Source: Kwoniella bestiolae CBS 10118 (lineage: Eukaryota > Basidiomycota > Tremellomycetes > Tremellales > Cryptococcaceae). Taken from it: a stretch of 64,000 nucleotides of DNA. The stretch lies in the NCBI RefSeq assembly GCF_000512585.2, contig NC_089244.1:558001-622000 (forward strand), read 5' to 3'. Under the pieces are notes generated by a model that saw only the letters and a list, made by a program, of their open reading frames with translations, was not told where the DNA came from and did no database searches. This document shows, piece after piece, positions 57,925 to 64,000 of this stretch (positions are counted from its first letter, which is position 1; the number at the start of each line of letters is the position of its first letter). The translations under genes and the position numbers were made by a program.

Positions 57925-58491
57925 TCCTCGATCTGCTTCTTGAGCTTCTCCTGGTCTATGCGATGTTTTTGGACTCGTCTATCTTCGAGGTGAAGGACGG
58001 GCTGGTAGTGAAATGAGATGATGTCAGCTCAACATTATGGCAAGAAGGATTTCGAGCAATACAAATTATGGAGATATATGTGAGATGAAGAGAGGAGGGA
58101 GGACAGTGATCTCTTTCTTGCTTGACTAGAAGCGTCTCTCACTGTGATATATGTGGATGAAGCGATGGAGACAAGAACCCACAATATCGTACTGATAAAG
58201 CCTTCTCCACTTTTTAGCTTCCCTCTCGTCAGTCCCCTGAGGTGGATCACGTATGTTCCATAAATCCAGTTCGAAAGGTGTTGATCGACGTAGTTTTGCG
58301 AGATCCTGCTTGGCGACCTATCCAAATGAAATGAGATAGCTTGATCAGTGATGAGTATTGAAAGGTGGTAGAAAGAAAGAAGAGAAGGAAAGGAAGAGTG
58401 ATGACTCTTGACTCACCTCACACAACGAGCATTCCTTACCACCCGTGAAAAGGGTTAGTCTCGGTAGACGTATGGGTAGACGAGGGGTCAT
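57864..58491 (-). CDS. Glutaredoxin-like thioredoxin-fold protein (DUF836 type)
   Basis: This is a 115-residue protein of the family of yeast YDR286C and human C5orf63. Minus-strand exons: 58491-58417, 58317-58183, 58001-57864. The redox motif lies in LTLFTGGKECSLCE (CX2C), followed by helix VAKQDLAKLRR. FELDLWNIRDP is the next strand, and the cis-Pro strand is YDIPVLHLED, across the second intron. The ending RIDQEKLKKQIEEWQ is the typical last helix, so the fold is complete before the Gly/Glu-rich tail that runs into the overlap. The second donor is GTGGGT, weaker than the usual GTGAGT. The stop at 57866-57864 lies 61 nt inside the next gene on the same strand. Confidence 0.85.
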
Positions 58492-58977
58492 GGGCAGTCG
58501 AGTTGAGGTCTCTTTCTTCTTTCTTCTATCGTCTCAGCTGGGAAAAAGACCAGTCACTTGGATGAGCTGTATGTATGATATATATGATATTATCGGATGA
58601 ATGTAGTAGTAGCTGAACATGATCATCTTTCAACTTTTTGTACTTACAGAGGTTGACTCGTGCCTGAATCGTCTCATCACTCAACGTTGAATTGCGAAAA
58701 CAACGTCAACCCTCTGTTGATAACTCTCTCTCTTTCTCTTTCTTCCTTTCTTCTTCTTCTTCTTCTTCTTCTTCGCTCTACGCAAATTATCTTCGTCACT
58801 GCTGGCCCATCTCTCTGCCCTACCGATCAATCCCAGAAGGAGACTCACGGATAACCTCTAAACTCACTCCAAACGTCCATCTCCTCCAAACCACCGTCGG
58901 TCGATCCCCCATCACCTCTCACCTCTCATACTCCATTTGGTTTTCACCTCCAACTTGTCCGTACCATCCCACCCAAT
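58492..58977. promoter_or_regulatory. Divergent promoter region with CT/TTC-rich leader
   Basis: This 486-bp spacer lies between the glutaredoxin-like gene and the Rad60-like gene. 58725-58775 is a pyrimidine tract with about nine TTC or CTT units, on the sense strand of the Rad60-like gene and probably in its leader. No gene was seen. Confidence 0.5.
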
Positions 58978-60677
58978 ATGGCCGATAAAGGCAAAGGCAA
59001 AGAATCAGACCCAATATCATTCGACGGAGGATCAGATAGCGACGATGATTTCTTCGTAAGCAAGCGCAAACCCACAGTAAGGGAAATCAGTAAGTTCATC
59101 TTCAACTCGCTCTCCCGAGATGCAGTACGGAATGCACAAACTCTGTCAAGTGAAGAAGAACTGACCCGCATCACCCCGTAGCCCCTCCCAGATCCTCATC
59201 ACCCCCTACCCGAGCGCACTCCAACTCCGACTCTGAGGAAGATGCCTCGCCCGGTTCTAAACGCAAGAAGAAGAAAGTCCGAAGGGCAGCTCCCAAGAAA
59301 CCTACATTGGATTTACCAGCGTGGACCAGACATGGATCCAACGAGCATAAGAAGAGTGGGAGTAGAAGTAGGTCAAGGAAGGGGAGTAGTCAGATTAGGG
59401 GAAGTACCGAAGAGAGGGCCGAGACTATGTAAGTGTTTCATCCATACATTGTTCACAAGCACTTCTGAAAAGGTAGGGTACTAGTAACGCTGATCATATG
59501 GTATATGGTTTGACAGTGTTATAGACGATTCCGATGATGAACCTGGACCGAGCACCTCCAAAGCACCCAAGAAATCCGTGAGGAAAAGGGTTCAACTCAC
59601 CCCTCCACCCGAGATGAGTGAACAAAAAAAAGCAGAGATCGAAAGACTCGTTCGGTACGTCACTCCCTGGCTTGCGGGGGAGTAACGCTGATATTCACAT
59701 TTCGATATTTAGTGAACACATCTCAGAAAAATTCAGCGAACAAGCTTCAGTTGAGGATCAGGCCAGCTCACCAGAGAAGGATAAGGATGTTGAGAGGGTA
59801 CATATCACGATACGGATGCAAGCTCCGCCAGAGAAGAAGGAAAGTGCTGCTCCGGCTGCTATAAAGGAATATCAGAAGGCTAGGACGTTGATTTTGTCCA
59901 GGGTGAGTAATCTCTTTTTTTACACCACGAAAATCAACTGCTCTGGGTCTCCTTTACTCCTTCCTCGTTTCTACCAGAAGGCCATGTGCTGATTCCTCAT
60001 ATCCTCGTAGACCGGTCCAATAGCAACGGGTATCACAATTCTAAGTGAACGTATCCAGAAACGACCCGAGGACATCATCCTGGTATATAATGATAATAGG
60101 GTATATCCACGATCAACCCCTGCTCAATTGGGCATACTGGATAAAGCTGATATGAGTGAGTTACCTATCCGTTTGCGTTAAATAGCCATATAAGAAGATG
60201 GTTAGCTGATCATACAATCCATTATCAGCGGGGTATGAGAAGGAATATTGGCTCAAGCTGGAAGCAGACAAAAGACGAGCCCTAGAAGAAGATCTATCAT
60301 TCACCGCCGACAATACACCTGGAGATCAAAATGATGCAGACGACGATGTTCTCCCCCTCGATCCTACTCCATCGCTATCAAATGGTAATGGTAATACCAC
60401 CCAGTCATCGGCACCCTCTTCCCTCCCTCCCACACAAACCCAAGCAGACCTCATCCGATTCAAGATCTCCTCGTCATTCGGCGAAGAACGTATGAAAGGA
60501 CCCAGGACGCTCAAACTGTCCGCCGTTATTAAGTTTTACCTCAAGAAGATTGGTAAATCTGTGGATGAGGTGGATAGGTGGTATATCATGTTTGATGGGG
60601 AGAAGCTGGATAAGGGGATGAGGATTCAGGATACAGAGGTGGAGGATGGGGATATGTTGGAAGTTGGGTGTAAGTGA
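58978..60677 (+). CDS. Rad60/Esc2/NIP45-like protein with SUMO-like domains
   Basis: Proteins of this family carry SUMO-like domains, bind the SUMO machinery and help genome stability with the Smc5/6 complex. Exons: 58978-59089, 59182-59428, 59517-59654, 59713-59902, 60011-60155, 60229-60677; 426 residues. The N-terminal part is acidic with basic patches (SDSDDDFFVSKRKP; GSKRKKKKVRRAAPKK), followed by VIDDSDDE, a possible SUMO-interacting motif. A first SUMO-like domain runs from HITIRMQAP through GITILSERIQKRPEDIILVY to LDKADM. The C-terminal SLD2 domain reads RFKISSSFGEERMKG, then LSAVIKFYLKK, RWYIMFDGEKLDKGMRIQ and VEDGDMLEVGCK. Order and ending fit Rad60-SLD proteins well. Introns are short and canonical. 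Confidence 0.85.
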
Positions 60678-61007
60678 GGGGTGTACAGTCGGATGAGAGT
60701 GTGAATGGAAGATGATGGTGTCACAGTGAAATATCTATATCATATAGTCACATGGGATCATCAAGTCAGATCAAAATTGTATTAGTATTCATATCAGTAG
60801 GCTTACTCATTTTGTATGTAGTTGTACTATTAACCTCAGAAAAGTAAACCCAAAATCGTCGTATTTCAGCTTATAAACATGTTTAACACCCCAATAGTCA
60901 ATCGCTATGTATGCATGCATTATCAATGTGTGCGAATGGTTTACTATTTGATATTGCATTTCCAGCTACAAATCCGCTCACTTTAATATCTCTAGCCACC
61001 GTTAATC
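60678..61007. other. Convergent 3' flanks of the Rad60-like and WW/FF genes
   Basis: These 330 AT-rich bp should contain two 3' UTRs. No gene was seen. Confidence 0.5.
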
Positions 61008-64000
61008 CTACCTACCATACCCCACATTATGTATCGTCCTCGATCCCGAAGCAGCTTCAAGGTTCTCGAGATAGTCCTACGAATATTGAGCCATATCAGT
61101 GAATAAGTCTATCAGAGGAAGTTGGTCCTTGTACTCACCCTCAACCACTGTTCTCTCTTTTCGGGAATATGATCAAACTGTCTATACCTCTTATCTCGCT
61201 ATGTCACCAAGAAACGATATCAGCCAATCGTCTCTCGTGGAAAAACAAATAAAATATGTCCCAGAGCATCTTCCCCGTCGCTACAACATGCTTCACCTTC
61301 CTCATCCAGACCCAGTTTCAAACCCAAGCACACCACGACCCAAGAAACACAACCAACTCACCCTCAAAACACTCTTAATCTCATTCAAATCAATCTGTCT
61401 CGCCATGTCCGTAATATCCTTCTTCCCCTCCTCCTCCTCCTCTTCATCCATACCCTCAGCTTCCGCAAACTGATCATCCCTCTTCACTCCCATGGCGCCC
61501 TCATCGAGCGTCTTCTTCCTCATCTTACCCCAAAACTCTATAAAGCTATTCTCACCCAACATCTCATCAAACTCTTTTCTCCCATCTGATTCTTTGGACC
61601 GTAACCACGACTTCCATTGATTCTCTAGATTATCTCCCTGTAAGCCCAGTCTCTTGACTAGAGGATCATCCACAATGTTCGGATAGACTGTATCATAGGC
61701 TGTGTCCAGGGTTGGAGTGAATTTCTCAAATAATGTGTGAAGCTCGTTAGATCGTTTGGAAGATAGTCTGTCGATGTGGGTGGAGAACAATCTCTGTTTG
61801 TCCCTTGGCCCTAAGGAGGGGTTGTTGAATCGTGGGTCTGAAGAGAGGAACTGCGAAGCTTCGGTCCATGGTATCTATCGTTGGATGACCAGATCAGCTT
61901 ACCACCCCTTACCCTACAAGGACACTCGATTCGACAAGACGGCTCCAGACCACAGGGTAATAAAAAGAAAGCAAGAGAAGTACCGTTAACTCACAGTATG
62001 ATCCCTAACCTGATCGACCAACAAGCTCCCAAACAACCTTTCCGCCTCTTCCTTACCCGCACCTATCCTGCTTTTCTGATTCGCAAAGTCGATCTTCTCT
62101 TTCTCCGCTTTTATCTTATTCTCCCTCTCTTTCAAACTAGCTTCAGCCTTAGCTTTCCTCTCAGCCAGTCGTTTGGCAGCTTCCTCTTCTTTCGATAGCT
62201 GCTTCTCCGTCCCGTTCGCCGAGGAAGAGGCCAGGTTCTTGATGTGATTATTGAATAGCTCTTCACGAAGAGACGATGATCCAACGGCATCGTACCGGGA
62301 ATCTTTGTAGATGTGCTTTTTCACTTCCGACCATACAGACGAAGAGGTGATAGGATGATCCGACTCTTTGAGGAGGTCATAGAAATCTTGTTCGGCACGT
62401 TGTGCGTCCGCTCTTTTACCTGGTCAATCATCGATTCTAAACATCAGTCCTGACCTCCAAACCATGACCAAGAATACCCCGACACTCACGTTCACCCAGT
62501 TCCCTCAAGTGCGCCTTGAAAACCTTTTCCCTATCTCTATCATCCCTACCATACCCATAAAATTTCCTATCCTTCTTCCATTTCTTCCTGAAATCATCCC
62601 ATCTAGTCCTGGTGCTAGTCACCTCCTCCCTTAACAAAGCTCTATATTCCCTCTCCGGATCAGCCTTCTTCTTGTCTCCCGCACTAGATGAGCCAGAAGC
62701 TTTGGCCAGTCTTCTCGCTCTTCCCACATCCCTACAGTACTCGTCATATACTTCTTGTCTATCTTTCTGCGAGGATAGGAGCACATATCGCGGGTCGTTG
62801 ATGAACAATGGTAGGGATTGATCCCACGGCATAAAGGGGTTTATATCTTTTTCCATGAGCAGTGCCTATTCGACCATCACTTGAGTCAGCTTAAATGTTC
62901 GTTTGACAATTCGATCAGAGCCTCAAAGCTGTGTCGAAAATCACTTGTACCTACCTTGAACAAAGCTCTTCCTTCCTCAGGGGACACCTGCACTTTCTCA
63001 GGTACAGCAAAAACTTTCTTCGCGGCTTCTTCCTCCTCCTTCCTAATCTCCTCAGCAGTCTTCTGCTTCTCTTCTTCAAGCTGTTGATCCGCTTCTGCAA
63101 ATTCCGCAGCAACAGCCCTCATCCACTCAGCTTCATCCTCTTCATCCTGAGGTCCGAACTCTCCATCACCCTCTTCTGCTTCTTCACCTCCTTCTCCCTC
63201 TCCTTCTCCTTCCTGTCCATCCTCATCTACCCTCTGAATCTTCGAGTCCCTATCATCGTTCTGAGCCTCCTCTTCTCTCTGTTTCCTCTTCCTCTCCACC
63301 TCAGCTTGCTTTGCCCTCTTCTCCTCCTCCACCTCCAAACGAATCCTCTCAATCTCCTTCAACCTCTCCACCCTCTCCTTCTCAGCCTTCTCCCTCTCCT
63401 CCCTCTTTTTCTCTTCCCTAGCTGCTTTCTCCTCAGCTTCCAGAGCTTCTACCTGCTCCTTGATCTCCTCGGGAACGGTCCACTCAGATCGCTTAGATTC
63501 CTTCTCAAAGTAAAAAACATTTCCCTCGGTAGTAGTAACCCTTGTCCAGGTGGTTCCGGGGATAGGCACCTTTTCTTTGGGTTTCTCCTTTTTCTTCTTC
63601 TTCTCTTTCTCTGCTGGCGGTGCTACGGGTGAAGCTGTACCGGGTGGTGGGAAGGGGGGAAAGAGGGTTGGTCGAATGTAGGTGGACTCGCGAGTTTGGG
63701 TGTTGTAGAAATAGGGTGTGACTCCGTCAGGTGCTAGAATTTCGAGTATCAGCTGGCTCTTCCTGTTTGAGCAAGGGATGGATGACCGAACCTACCTCGA
63801 TGTTCAGACCATCCGGCTGGAAGAGGAGGTGGGAAGTTAGGCATCATAGGTGGCATACCCATTGGTGGGCCTGGTGGGAATCCGAATGGAGGCCGGAATG
63901 ATTGTCCCGGAGGAACTCTGTCGTGATTAGGATGTTATGTCAGCCTTCACTCCCATATCTCGAAAGCTCGAAGAGGATAGACTCACCCAGGTGGAGGTCC
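61008..64000 (-). CDS. WW- and FF-domain protein, TCERG1/CA150-like (5' end outside window)
   Basis: TCERG1-type proteins couple RNA polymerase II transcription to splicing through WW and FF domains. Visible minus-strand exons: 64000-63987, 63917-63796, 63733-62955, 62865-62490, 62419-61995, 61874-61362, 61198-61139, 61076-61008; about 785 residues. A Pro/Met-rich start (FPPGPPMGMPPMM) precedes the first WW domain (LPAGWSEHRAPDGVTPYFYN). A second follows at TTWTRVTTTEGNVFYFEKES. A long Glu/Lys coiled-coil stretch separates these from several FF repeats, such as INPFMPWDQSLPLFINDPRY, TIPWTEASQFLSSDPRF and RYRQFDHIPEKREQWLR. The end reads DYLENLEAASGSRTIHN. The exon at 61198-61139 is 60 nt, and its acceptor was chosen because it gives RDKRYRQF. 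Prp40 is an alternative, but the wide WW-FF spacing suits TCERG1 better. Confidence 0.85.

Overview
This is nuclear DNA of a basidiomycete yeast, most likely a Tremellales species close to Kwoniella or Cryptococcus. The support is threefold. Nearly every gene is cut by short GT-AG introns (mostly 50-75 nt) with CTNAC or CTGAC branch sites. Leaders are pyrimidine-rich. The gene set (Prp8, Arp1, Esf1, Sec16, a CSL factor, an AreA/Gat1-type GATA factor) is fungal, and CSL rules out Saccharomyces-like yeasts. The genus is an inference. No transposon, tRNA, rRNA, CRISPR or prokaryotic feature was recognised.

Layout: 1-2465 holds the 3' end of PRP8 (+). 2917-3645 is a small NDUFA4/MLRQ-type respiratory-chain subunit (-). 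4246-7438 is one reading frame joining tyrosyl-tRNA synthetase to SAICAR synthetase (+). 7874-8659 is a divergent intronless cyclophilin (+). 8994-10277 is a two-copy-domain protein of unknown function with an apparent frameshift (-). 10746-12760 is centractin ARP1 (+). 13712-17362 is a secreted subtilase (+). 17772-21223 is a CSL transcription factor (-). 22248-25173 is ESF1 (+). 25510-31950 is SEC16 (-).

The second half is rich in regulators with long intergenic spaces: a TEA-domain factor (34199-35706, +), a small secreted glycine-rich protein built from two duplicated modules (35938-36779, -), a small unknown protein (37861-38193, +), a Zn2Cys6 factor with an unusual loop (38707-42676, -), a 4.4-kb stretch with no recognised gene, an RS-rich protein (47114-47968, -), a GATA factor of the AreA/Gat1 type (48805-53286, -), a zinc-knuckle/PSP protein of the ZCCHC8 kind (55885-57924, -) whose start overlaps the end of a glutaredoxin-like gene (57864-58491, -), a Rad60/Esc2-like SUMO-like-domain protein (58978-60677, +), and the 3' part of a WW/FF-domain TCERG1-like gene (61008 to beyond 64000, -).

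The genes are ordinary eukaryotic neighbours, not an operon. They cover splicing (Prp8, the WW/FF protein, the ZCCHC8-like protein, possibly the RS protein), translation and purine synthesis, ribosome biogenesis, vesicle and dynein traffic, and transcription control. The strongest oddities are the synthetase-SAICAR fusion with a 2-nt microexon, the same-strand out-of-frame overlap at 57864-57924, the frameshift or 20-nt intron near 9650, a cluster of four TGACTCGAT sites near 37.5-37.7 kb, and a nearly pure pyrimidine intron in PRP8. Exon boundaries were read by eye from splice signals, frame continuity and family resemblance; codon sums close for every multi-exon gene except the one flagged as frameshifted.
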